From Cylindrotheca closterium (Eukaryota; Bacillariophyta; Bacillariophyceae; Bacillariales; Bacillariaceae), in NCBI GenBank assembly GCA_933822405.4, contig CAKOGP040000113.1:85183-149182 (forward strand): a stretch of DNA of 64,000 nt. Direction: 5' to 3'. The notes below the pieces were generated by a model. It saw only the letters and a list, made by a program, of their open reading frames with translations. It ran no database searches and was not told the DNA's origin. This document shows positions 41,667-53,200 of this stretch, piece by piece. A program made the translations under genes and the position numbers. Within the stretch, counting starts at the first letter, position 1, and the number at the start of each line of letters is the position of its first letter.

Positions 41667-43721
41667 TTAATCGCATTTTACCCGAGCGTAAATGTACTTG
41701 ACAAAGATCAAGCTAAATTGGAAGCCAGCACTTCCAAGCATCAAAAAGAAGCCGAAAGACATAATAGCCATGTATCCAAAATAGAACGATGATTGCAAGA
41801 CACCGCTCATTCCGCTTCTGTGGAAGTAGTAGTAGAAGGAGTAGGCGTAGATGAAAACTCCGGTCATACCACCATTGACGTAAGCCGCCCACCACCAACG
41901 GTGATCTTCTCTTGCTAGTTGGAAGTACAAGAGAGCCACGGTGATGAAAGATGTAACAATGACCAAAAGCAGGAATGCAAGGAGAAGAATTCCGAAAAGA
42001 GTGTAAATTTGGTGTCCCCACATCGAGGCAAAAATGTAGTGTAGTTCGATGTAGATTGCAGAAAATGGCAAGAACCCAGCGATGATTACTTGGAATTCAC
42101 GAGATCTGTACCAAGGGAACTCTGTAGGGATTTCGCGAGGGACCTTGCTGGTTCGAGTGGGAGCTCCAAAATCTGCGCTGGCGTAGTTCTTTGCAACGAT
42201 TCCACCAAAAACAGTAAGGGGGAAAGCGATAAAGATAAACAAAGCTGTGACAGTCAAGATGGCAGTGACTGGAAGGGCACTAGTCGAGCCATGTGCCAAT
42301 GCGATGGAGTTAACCCACAAGAAAACAAAGGTACATGGAGCAGGGAACAAGAGTGCGGTAGTAATGATGCACTGAACCCAATTTGTTTGCTTCATCTGTC
42401 TGAAAAGACGCACTGCCGTATATCCACCGATGAAAGATGTCAGACAGTACAAGACCACGCATCCAGCCAAGATTGATCCGCGTCGAGTGGTGGAAATCAG
42501 GCCAGTAAGTGCCAAACACAAATGGAAGAATGTAGTCAGCATAAGCTGGTTTCCGACACCAACAGCAGAGCAGAAAAGAACTGGGTTGATTGGGAATCGG
42601 AAGACATCGCCGTGAATAAGCTTCCATCCAGACTCTTCTTCGTCCATGACATCATCATCAAGTTCCATGTAACGGGAGAAATCATTCTTCAGCACTCTCA
42701 GAAGAATGATGGTTAGGAATGCGGTCAACAGCAAAACCAAAACAATAGAGTTGATGATTGACAGCCAGTGAATCTCAAAAGAGTTTGGCAAGAATCGAGA
42801 TTGGGCATATCTGGTCATTCTGTTCTTCCAAGTAAGGTTCGGTTCCTCAAACCATTCAACAGAATAAGAGAATTGGACATGGTGGTTCACATCTTCTTTT
42901 GTAATATCAACCCGACGATCCAGCTAAACAAAGAGGGGTTATCAATGAGTCGAAGGTAATGTTTGGGCGTTTCGACGAGAAATGACAAGATCGAATCTTA
43001 CATCAGTAGTGACCTTGGCAGAGACGACTTGATTGTTGTTGTGGCCAAGGAAGAAGTGAAGATGGGTAAAAAGGTAGACCTTGCTTCCTTCAACTTCTCC
43101 GACAAGAATATCCTCATCAGCGGTATCACCAACGTATCCCCACATTGGAAGGTCCTCAACAAACATTTCAAAAAAGTAGTTGTTGTGGATGGCATCCTTA
43201 AGCTTCTTCAAGTCAGCTGGCGTGAGAAGCTTCTTACACAACAGACGCCACTCAACACTATCAGCAAAGGAAATTTCATAAGGGGAAGTCTCCCGGCGAT
43301 CTCCGACCATGGATTCTCCAAAGCGTTGTTTGTGACTCAATTTACCCTCACGTTTTTCTGATTCTAGGGCAACAATCTCAACATTTTCCACTTCAGCAGC
43401 CTCAACCTCCTCTTCTTCTGTTGAATGCTCATGGCAGAATGGTAGAGAGTAGTATCGATAGGTCTCCGTTGGGTTATTGAAGGGACTAAGACGTGATGGA
43501 AGGAAATCAATCGAAAAGATGAATCATTGCTATCATAGTCATTTTCACGTAAATAAACTACTGGGTCTACGCAAGACTTACCCGACTTTGTTGACCACAA
43601 TGTGAACAGCTTCGTGTTCCTTGTACTTCTTTCCGGCCTTGACTCTTCTCACTTTAACACCATCGGTGAAGGTAGAGAAGCACACCAATGACAGTAGCAG
43701 CAATAATCGGTTGTACACCAT
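41667..43721 (-). CDS. transmembrane 9 superfamily protein (TM9SF, nonaspanin)
   Basis: Three exons on the minus strand: 43721-43582, 43485-43002 and 42923-41667 (introns 96 and 78 bp), 626 residues. A signal peptide (MVYNRLLLLLSLVCF...) leads a lumenal domain with KYKEHEAVHIVVNKVGPFNN, PTETYRYYSLPFC and DLDRRVDITKEDVNHHVQFS formed at the splice, followed by nine membrane segments including WFRSREFQ-like PWYRSREFQVIIAGFLPFSA and GGMTGVFIYAYSFYYYFHRS. TM9SF proteins live in the Golgi and endosomes and help sort other membrane proteins. The C-terminal end VKCD fits the family's KXD/E COPI-binding signal for Golgi retention. TM9SF ends convergent with VTE1. Confidence 0.93.
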
Positions 43722-44127
43722 GGTCGTCAAATATGTTGTTCAAATGACGATCATTATTGTCTAGCGGAGATCATGCTGCTCCGTCATTTTTGGGTCGATC
43801 GAGTCGATAGGATGAAGGAGATTGGTTAGTTTCATAGCAATAAGTCTTTGCAGTAGAGGTAGAGTGTTACAGTATATCTCAGAGAAAGTCTTGGAAATTT
43901 TCAACAACAAGCAAGGTCTTCATGGTTTGACTAGAAAATGTCTGTGCTGTGTCTCTCCTCGTAAGACATGTTCGCGAGTTTTAAAATACCAACTCAAGGT
44001 ACACGTACACTACGTAATAGAACAACAAACTTTCTACATTTTTTGTGCTGTTGAGGCTGTTGAGTCATAGTATTCCATTCCACATTTCAATTTGCTATTT
44101 TCGGTTAGCTACAAAATTGATATATAT
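43722..44127. other. spacer between TM9SF and topoisomerase II
   Basis: About 400 bp between two minus-strand genes, holding the TM9SF promoter and the topoisomerase 3' flank. No gene or distinct motif seen. Confidence 0.6.
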
Positions 44128-47100
44128 TTATTCATCAAAAGAGAATTCACTGTCCGAGCCATCGTCGTCGAATGTGTATGATGCCGTCTTGGTGGTCTTG
44201 CGGGCACGGGAAGCAACTCGACGAGCAGGCGGTTTCTCATCCATGACAGCCGGCTCATTCTCTTCTTCATCGCTGGAAGCATCGATGAAATCGTCCTCAG
44301 AGTCAGAGTCTAGAACCATTGTTTTCTTTGGAGCAGGTTTCTTCTTTGGGGCTGGCTTCTTTTTTGCTGCTGAAGTGGCTGCTTTGGCACGCTTCGATTT
44401 TGGCTTGGGCACTTCTTCGACATCACTATCCGATTCGCCATTTCTTGGCGACGGACGCTTTCGCGAGCTATCGCTGTCTTCGGAATCTGAAAATGTAGGT
44501 TGAGCAGGAACTACGAGACTGTCCATCACCGGCTTGCGGGCCTTGGAGGTTGGAGGGGAAACCAGAAGCTTCTTTCCTAGTCTTTCAGCCAAGGACATCT
44601 CGATTTCATCGCTTTCTTCATCCTCTTCAACAGCCTTGGAAACTGGCTTCGGTGCTATTGTCTTCTTTGGTGCTGTCTTTGGTGCTGCCTTTGGCTTGGT
44701 GGCCTTTTGTGTGGTGGACTTGCCAGAAGCACGTTTTGTTGCCGGTTTGGCTGCAGCTGCCTTTCGTTGCTTGGGTACTGTGACTTTGACAACTTCTTCG
44801 TCAGAGTTGTAGGAGTCTTCTTCTTCATCAGAGTCTTCCGTATCGGAATCCCATTCGTCAGACTTCTTCTTGCCACGCTTGGCTGCAGCCTTTTTCTTCT
44901 GTTGATGCTTTTTGTTTTTCTTTTGCGCCTTTGACTCGTTTGCTTCGTCCTCTCGAATCCCATCGTCTCTTTCACCAAGGGCAATCTCGATGGCTTCCAA
45001 ATCGCTCAACCAAATCTCACTTGGCTTGGTATTTTCGAGGGTTCTCAATTCCGCAGTACGCTCTTCAAGTTGGTTGCGAAGTTCTTCAGCCTTCTCGTAT
45101 GTGAGAGACCAGATCTTCATTCCAAGCAAATATTCGTATCCCTTGGATAGATTAGCGGTTGAAGGCTCTTCTTCAGCGTCGTCTTCGTCGTCGGCATTGC
45201 TGTGAGTGTCCTTTTTGTCGAACAGTTCGTATCCTCGCTCCTGAAGGTCCTCAAGGAGCTCGATCTTCTTTCGATTGCTGACCACAAGTTCTCCAGAGCA
45301 GACTTCCTCTACGAATCGTGCCTTGTTGGAGAGCATATTTTGCTCACGACGGAGCCTTTGCAGCATCAACTCCTTTCTATCACAATAATATTTCATTCGA
45401 AGATCAAAGAACTCCTTCAAAATATCTTCGGGAGTAGCATACTTGTTGATAGTTCCTTCGGTATCAAAGAGATGCATGTTTGCAGAAGAAAGCGATCCAA
45501 TCAGCTTGAATTTGGCGAACAGCCCACCCTTTGGAAGCTTTTCCCATTCATCAATCTTCTCCTTATCAGCCTTGATGGTGAATGAAACAGTAGCATCGGT
45601 ATGGTTCTCCTGGAATGTCTTCAATTCAGGATCGACGTTTTTGGTCTGCGAAACAGTCATTTTTTCGAGGAACTCCTTGTAGTCTTGGGTCCACTTCTTA
45701 ATTGGGAGTTCTGTAATTTGCAGCGTGGTGTCATCCATACGCTCGATATTTCCGTGAACAGCAAACTTCGAATCGCCATTTGTTTTTATCTGACCAGAGA
45801 AGCCGCTGTAGAACGGCATCATTGTCTCCAACTCTTCCCCTTCGATGAGACGGCGAATGTTTGAAATGATAGTGCGAGGGTTGTACGTTGGGACAGTTGA
45901 GGACCAACCAGTTCCAATACCATCAGAACCATTCACAAGCACCATTGGAATAACAGGCATGTAGTGTTCAGGTTCGATCGACATTCCATCATCATTCAAG
46001 TACGTTAGGAGCTCATCATCATCGGGATGGAAGATAGCCCTGGTGATCTTTTCCAACTTGGTGAAGATGTAACGTGGGGACGCCGCATCCTTTCCACCCA
46101 TGCGACGAGTACCAAATTGACCACTTGGCGTGAGCAAGTTGATGTTGTTGGACCCAACAAAAGACTGCGCCATGTTGATGATGGTTCCATGGAGAGATGC
46201 TTCTCCATGATGGTAGGCCGAATGTTCACCGATATAACCTGCCAATTGGGCGACCTTAATTTCATCCTTGAGCTTGCGCTTGAAACAAGCAAATAGAACC
46301 TTTCTTTGCGAAGGCTTGAAACCGTCCATGACATGAGGAATGGAACGCTCGCAATCAGATTTGGAGAAAAGAATGAGTTCCTTGTTGATGAAGTCCGAAT
46401 ACTTCATTCCAGTGTCGTGAGATGCGGAATAATCAAGGAAGGTGTCCTTCTGCAAGCTATTCAGCCACTTCTTACGGTCGGTGACACGTTTCTTGCTGAA
46501 GACCATATCAATGAGGTCAGCTCCTGTTGCAGAAGATACAGCTGGATCAGGAACTGGTGCTAGTGCGTTGAAATCATCATCCATGTCATCCACAACCAAT
46601 GGATTTTCTTGGGATCCAAGATCGGTTGAGAGTGGCACAAATGGGATTTCGTGCATGTCAAGATTCGAGAAGTACTCCTTGGCTTCTGCACTAGTCGAGG
46701 TACCAAGACCCTTATAGTACTTGATCTTCCATCCCTTTCCATCATTTCCAGTGGACTCTCTCCAATTGTTATATTGAGGAAGTGTGAAGAAAGTTTGGGT
46801 CGCTTTTCCCTTAGAGATCTTGACAATGGGTGTAATGAACTGCTGGAGGAATCCAGGGACGTCCAACAACGAAGGCCAAAAGTTGTGAATCATATTCACG
46901 ACAAGGCCCTTGATGTGAGACCCGTCATGATCTTGATCAGCCATGATCATCAGGTGCCCGTATCCTGCGATGACGTGACAAGTGACAATATGAGAAATGA
47001 GACGGGGAACGTAGCAAGGTAAAACAAAAACAATCCATTCAGTGAAGAGTACTTACGAAGTGTCTTGATGTTTGATTCATCGTAGGTAGCTCCAATCTTC

Positions 47101-48911
47101 AAACCAAGAATCTCAATGATATTCTTGATCTCTTCGTTCTTCAAGACCTGAGTATGATTGGCATCACGAACATTCAATGGCTTTCCGCGCAATGGAAAGA
47201 CCCCATAGTGGTCTCTGCCAACTACCGAAAGCCCGGACATGGCCAATGACTTGGCAGAATCTCCCTCTGTGACGATGAGTGTACAATCCTTGGACTTTGC
47301 ACCCCCCGCAAAGTTAGCATCATCAAGCTTTGGAATTCCAGTGAGCTTAATTTTCTTGACGCCCTTGATTTTCTTAAGCTCACGGCCTTGCTTGAATTTT
47401 GCGAAGGAAAGAATGGTCTCGACAATATCACTCTTCTCCACTGCCTTGAGGAACTTTTCGCTCAACTTGCAGGTAGATCCAAATTGCTTGGGTCTGGTAG
47501 TGAGGAATTCCTTGGTTTGACTGTCGAAGGATGGGTTCTCCACAAGACAGTTGACGAAAACGCATAAGTGATTCTTGATGTTTCCGCTTGATACAGCAGT
47601 TCCACCCTTGTTCTTCTTCTTGATAGTTTGGACAAGACGAGCAGCAATCTGATCGGCAATGTAGTTTACGTGACCTCCTCCCTTGGTGGTAGAGATAGCG
47701 TTCACAAAGGAGATTTGCTGGGAAGTACCATCGGTGGAAGAGACACCGACTTCCCAGCGATCCCCGACCTTCTCGTAAGCACATGGAGCATTGATACCAT
47801 CAAATAGCTTGAGGTAATCTTGGAAGGATTTCACGGCTATTTTTTTCCCGTTTAAAGTGACTGCTAGCTTCTTGCCAGGGCGGTTGACCATACTTCCAGC
47901 GATATCGTAGGCACGCTTGGAGAGCAAAGCGACAGTATCTTCATCGAGCTCGGTCATCTTGAACTTGGCAAGATCAGGAGAGAAGCTAATCTTGGTGTAA
48001 TCTCCACGCTTTTTTTCGGCAGCTGTGCACTTCTTGACGCTTGGTTTTTCTTTTACTACCATATTGTTACGGAAGGTTTGTGTGAATTTGAGTCCATTGG
48101 TAGAATCCAAACATTCAATGATGAATTCAGTCGAGAAGATGTTGGCAAGCTTCGCTCCGTATCCATTCCGACCCCCCGTGGTCTTCTGCTCGTCGTCGTC
48201 AAAGTTGGATCCCGTCAACAAATGACCAAAGATCAATGTAGGAACGTAGCAGTCGTGCTCTTTGTGCATAACAACGGGAATTCCCTTTCCGTTGTTTTTC
48301 ACCGAAACAAGATTTGCTGCGGCATCGATGGTAATATCAAGCTTGTCCATGTTTTGATCTCGTTGCTTGTTGTCGGCAGCATTCACAACAACTGCAAGAG
48401 ATTGGGCAAATGGCAAAAAAAAGAGCGCGGTGAAGTGAGACTGACTGATTGATGATATCATTTGTGGAACAAGCAGGCAAGTAGGACATGTCAATACTGT
48501 ATGTCAGTTCAATGTTCACTTACTTTCATCAAAGATCTTGAAAAGACCAGGAGTGTATGTGATTTCGCGGTTGACAATGCGGCCATTGTTCTGATCCAAA
48601 ACGAACATGTTTTGCTTCAAAGGCTCGACGGATCCAATGTAGGTATCCGGACGCAACAGAATGTGTTCGAGTTGAGTTTTCTTTTGATAGGTTTCTTCAA
48701 TGGTCTTGTTCTTGCCCTTGCCCTTACTTGTGTTAGCAAGGTTCTTGTTGGGCGAGAGCACCGAAAGTGCGGCAGAAGCAGGCATCGACCCCTTTGTGCT
48801 CTTGGCCACAGGGGGAGCCACATTCTCCTCGTCGTCGCTCATGAACGAAGCGTCGCTCACCTCGCTTTCGTCGTCATGGAGGAAGCTCATGTCACTATCA
48901 ACACAAGCCAT
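44128..48911 (-). CDS. TOP2: DNA topoisomerase II
   Basis: Three exons on the minus strand: 48911-48524, 48391-47057 and 46964-44128 (introns 132 and 92 bp), 1519 residues, the expected length. It cuts both strands of one duplex and passes another through, removing catenanes and supercoils. Domains in order: GHKL ATPase (EIVVNAADNKQRD, restored by the first splice, and GRNGYGAKLANIF); TOPRIM with TEGDSAKSLAMSGLSVVGRD (about residue 505) and LMIMADQDHDGSHIKGL (metal-binding Asp cluster, about 585, restored by the second splice); the cleavage domain with FGTRRMGGKDAASPRYIFTK (catalytic Tyr about residue 874). The C-terminal ~300 residues are Lys/Ser/Glu-rich with AAKP-type stretches and nuclear signals, as in other nuclear topoisomerases II. 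Divergent from the 112-aa gene. Confidence 0.96.
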
Positions 48912-49693
48912 GATCTTTCTTCTATAGATTCTTGTAGGTGCGGTGCTGGACTAGACGTTGCCCTTGGATTGTTTGATGAAATTGTGGCAAAGAAAACGAA
49001 GTAGAGTTTTGGTCCGTGATGGAAATGTGAACTGAAATTCCCGTTGCATTCTACGACAACTTCTACACCTCGACTGGTAGGGATTATTTTTTTAGCCAAC
49101 AGCTCTTCGCATTCTCCATTTCCCCGAAAAACATCCCTCCAAGAAGGCAAAAATAGTCTTCGCCATTTGACATTACAGTAGTCATTGACATCGTTCGAAG
49201 AGAACTTGTTACAGTGGTTTACCATTTACCAACAGTTACCAGGACAGGTACTGCCCCATTGTCAAATGGGCGGACGCGCAACCCATGACACGAAAAACGA
49301 TAAATGTGGATCGAATCAAGATATTAAGAAATTAGAGGACGTTCTTGGTCGCTTCTTGTTCGACAACAAACAACGGCCAGAAGCCAACAGCAGTGAACGG
49401 GTATGCTAGTAGTTCTAGAGGCGTTTGCGGCTACTAAGCTCCGAAGATCTGAAGTAACATCTCCATCACCAGCAGGCCATTTATCCAGCGCCTGAATTTC
49501 TGCTAGTGACTAGACTACTGTCAATTTTTCATCAAGGATCCAAGATTGTTGGTTTTGCCATGTTGTGTCCGACTTTGTCCGTCAGTTTTCGGATGGATCT
49601 TTTCACCTGCACAACGTCATCATGGTTCATATCCTTCGTTCGTGTCTCACACACATCAGTTCTCACACATAGATCTAAAAGCAAAGGAAAACC
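48912..49693. other. long divergent spacer with one possible small gene
   Basis: A 782-bp space between topoisomerase II and the 112-aa gene. It may hold one small spliced gene (entry at 49266-49505). Otherwise it reads as two promoters. Confidence 0.5.
49266..49505 (+). CDS. possible small two-exon gene (weak)
   Basis: From the ATG at 49266 a frame of 45 codons (MGGRATHDTKNDKCGSNQDI...SSER) meets a GTATGC donor at 49401. The next acceptors at 49472 or 49475 are a tandem CAGCAG, and both keep the frame, giving an intron of 72 or 75 bp as is normal here. The second exon begins (Q)AIYPAPEFLLVTR and then runs into the next gene's 5' flank, so its end is unknown. The end at 49505 is a nominal boundary only. 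No family recognised. It could be a leader exon of the downstream gene or noise. Confidence 0.25.
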
Positions 49694-50032
49694 ATGGTCA
49701 CTATCACCGAAGGAGTTGAATTCGATACTGTTGCCCGTGAATGGCGCTGCAAGTGGTCTCCTGACGCTGACAAGAAGTCCCTTCAAGAAGCACAAAAGCT
49801 TCTTAACGACGTCTTGAAGGACATCAAGGCTGTGGACGGAGTGAAGGATGTCCAACGCGTTGTCTGCGGTGGCTGCATGGATTTCAAGGTCATTACATCT
49901 TTACCAGCAGACAAGTTCGGAGATTGGGAGGCTGCCAAGTTTGCTCCTGAGGAAAAGTTCCTTGAAAAGCTCAAGGCAATCGACGGCGTCAGTCTAGTGG
50001 AGACTCAAACCTTCACTTTGATGCCCATGTAA
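49694..50032 (+). CDS. small unknown protein, 112 residues
   Basis: An intronless protein of 112 residues with a clean start (ACCATGG). Seen: alternating strand/helix segments (EFDTVAREWRCKW, then KKSLQEAQKLLNDVLKDIKA, then VQRVVCGGCMDFKVITSLPA, then APEEKFLEKLKAIDGVSLVE), consistent with a small ferredoxin-like alpha/beta fold of the kind seen in dimeric alpha-beta barrel proteins. It has no signal peptide and one Cys pair (CGGC). The codons look strongly biased (AAG, CTT, GAC), suggesting high expression, which I infer by eye. I do not recognise the family. It ends 251 bp from the convergent TMEM94-like gene. Confidence 0.75.
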   Translation: MVTITEGVEFDTVAREWRCKWSPDADKKSLQEAQKLLNDVLKDIKAVDGVKDVQRVVCGGCMDFKVITSLPADKFGDWEAAKFAPEEKFLEKLKAIDGVSLVETQTFTLMPM

Positions 50033-50283
50033 ATCCAAATGATTTTCTCGCCTCTCTAAACTAGATTCAAATTTCTTGTGTGGAGGCAACCACTTTTGTG
50101 AGTGGTGTTCAAGCCAACGCAATATGACCTAGATTTCCCGCATACCTCCAGAATTATAGGATCACATTGCACACACACACAAAGACTTTTTACTTTATGT
50201 TCATCTACAAGAGACATGGCTGAATTGCTTTTGATTGACTGACTCGTAACTTTTTTTATTTTGAACTGAACCAACTGCAAACA

Positions 50284-53200
50284 CTACTTTGGACTCCACA
50301 TGCCAAGCCTGGTGAGAAAAAGAGAGAAGAAGGCAAGCAGCGGTTAGAAAGTCAGTGTCACTAAAGTCCTGCACAATAATGGTCCAATCGAAAGAATGAA
50401 CCGTCGAGTGAAGAGCACCTACCTTGTTTCAAATTGCAGCCTTCGTAGCTTTTCAGCACGATCCAGCAGAGACCCGTCTTTTCCTTTCAGCAACTCCACC
50501 CAAAACAAACAGATGAATGGCATTATCCCGTACAAAAGAAAGCAGTACCATGGTAGACTACTGATTTCGGCATCTTGAGCAACCAAATACACAAACAATA
50601 CTGCAAGTGCTATTACCAAAAGGTAAAGCGTTACCCAAACGTAATTCTTACTCCATGGCCGTTCGTCGAAAATAGACTTGGTTCTGTGAATAAAAGCAGC
50701 AGAAGTCACGGTTGTACAGATGACGAAAGTCGAAAAAGAAACAGCCGAGGCGTAGACTCGGGCATCGCCAGAGTAACCGCGTAGGCCAGTACATCGGATC
50801 ACCTTGAACCAGTCGCCAGTACTCAAGTTTGGTGCACATGCCGAGTCGAGTAGGACAGGTTCCAGTTGGATCATGAACTCTCCAAAACAAATCAAATAGA
50901 TCAGTTGCGGTAGCACTGCAGGGGGAATTGATTTGTGAATTCCATGCCAACTCAAGGCCTTTCCCTCTTTCTTTCCAAATGTAATTGTGGGGTCATTCTT
51001 TGGAGGTACTCTATCCATCGAACTGCTGCCAGGATCGCTCAGGGAAATGGGAAGTCCAATCAATGGAAGCAACAGTTGCAAGTAAAACACAGCCCATATG
51101 ATGGGAATACTCGGAAGGGTTGTGGATACGGAGCAAACGCTGCAAAAAATATAGAAGGCAAAGGATAGGTAGCCGAAAATCAGGTAAAGTGCTGAACCTG
51201 TGGCCGCCTCCAGCGATGCTCGGCCATGAGCAAGTATTGTGGGCATATACGCTAATGAGGCAACCCCCCGAAGTTGAAAAGCGCAGAGATGCCCAGAAAT
51301 GGCCGCGACAAAATCAATCTCGGACGGAAGCAAAGCATTGTAGTTACACTGCATCGAGGGAGTCTTCTTGAAAGAGTCGGTCAACACATCAATTCCCACA
51401 GCAAGGTCAGCGGTCGAAAAAATTCGAGAATTGCGTGGAAGGTGTGCCAACCCCACGGTGATGACGGTATCATTGTAGTCCTGAAAAGTCCTGACCATCT
51501 AGATATCATTGTGGTAGAGAAAAATGCATAAGCAGGCAGTAATCAAGTATTATTGTCCAACATGATGCATAACATACCTCCTTGGTTGTCTCTTTTGTGA
51601 CATCAGTGAAAAGACTAACCAGCAAAGGAACATTGTCCACTTCCTGGAGATGCTGTCTGACACTATCGATTCCATGTGGAAGTTTTGCGTTCACATCCCA
51701 GTCAGCATAGTTTGAGACCATTCTGTGAGGATCCTCTTTTCCCTGATCCAGAGGACGGAGCGATATTGCACAGTTCCAGGCCACATCAATGCCCATCTGT
51801 GAAGCAATTTCCTTTGTCAAACGCATATTTCGAGGAGAGAAATATACAAATCTCACTCCGGCGTCTTGCAGAGTGCTCAACAAACCTTCAGTTTCTTGCC
51901 GTGGAATTACAGGTGACCCAAGGACACCAAGAAAGATCTGATTGAACAGTTGCGGCCATTCGGACTCTATGGCAATTTTGCTCCGCACAACAGGAAGAAT
52001 ACTTTCGATGGGATCATTGTCTAGCAAGTAGAACTAGAAATTTGTTAGTTGGCAAAACCGACTTCGGCATGGCTGGTTTCTTGTGCTACTCACTTTTCTG
52101 GATGATGGGTCTGAATCAAGCAATCTTCGGGCAAAATTGGGAGGGATGGGGGAGTAACTGAATGCTGTTGAATCCAAATCTCCAAGTTTCCAGCCCTTGC
52201 TTGTTTCCAGGATCGTTGATCGATCGTGGGCAGATAGAGGCAATATCGTTGCATTCTCTCCCTGCCACGCTTGTGGGCACATCCTTGTAACCATCCTTGG
52301 ATCACCAACTGTTAAAAGCTGATAGGATCCAGTTCGAGTGTCTTGGACGATAACTGATGTTGAGGCTGGCCGCAAGTAACCCCAACAGCGAGATTCTTCG
52401 GATCCAATTTCATGGGAATCTATTTGCAAGCTCTCCGTCAATCGTGCAGTACTAACGACATGCATCCTCTCTTTCTCGCTAAAAGGCGAAATGTCACCCC
52501 GTTCACCCTCGATCGTCTCCTTTGTCGAAAAACCGATACATCTTGCAAGCGATCGAAGCTGCATGCGACGTTGCTCGGCGCATATGAGGCGTACAAGATC
52601 TGCTTTGAGCGCATCCAGGGATCCGGATCTGGCATCTAAGCTGGTTCCTGCTCCGTCAGAAAAAGTGCAATCATTCTCGTCAATCAACATACATGCGAGA
52701 CCAATGCACTTGAGTGAAGGAAGATGCTGCCACCAAAGGGGATCTTCAAATTGAACTTCGTTGTCTCGATCGTCGCTGCTTGATGACGATGAGTCGTCGT
52801 CGGCATCAAAGCTCCTTCCACTCTTTTTGGTGCGCGCCTTTCGAAGCAGTCTTCGACGTTTCCGGCGACTACGAATATAGTGATGATGATTCTCTAGACC
52901 ACTGCCAGATTCCGAATCCGAATCGTTCCATTCACCATCTTTTTCCTTGCGTAAATCAGTCGACGTTTCGTTTTCATCGCTGTCACTATCAGATTCGTAG
53001 TTCGGGCACAAATCCAGCAGTTTCAAACCCTTTTCCGAAGGAATTAGGAGTTGTTGTGGTATCGCATGTGGCTCACATACCAGCTCGTCGTCAACAAGTG
53101 TAAAGGCAGTTGCTACCCCTAGCTTTTCCAGAAGATTTAACGATGCCGGTGGAACTCTCACCAACGCGGAGGCTCGTATTGCACCACCAACTCCTGCAAG

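Noticed and set aside
48462..49004. 180-codon forward frame opposite the topoisomerase II start
   Set aside because: It is antisense to the conserved ATPase-domain exon.
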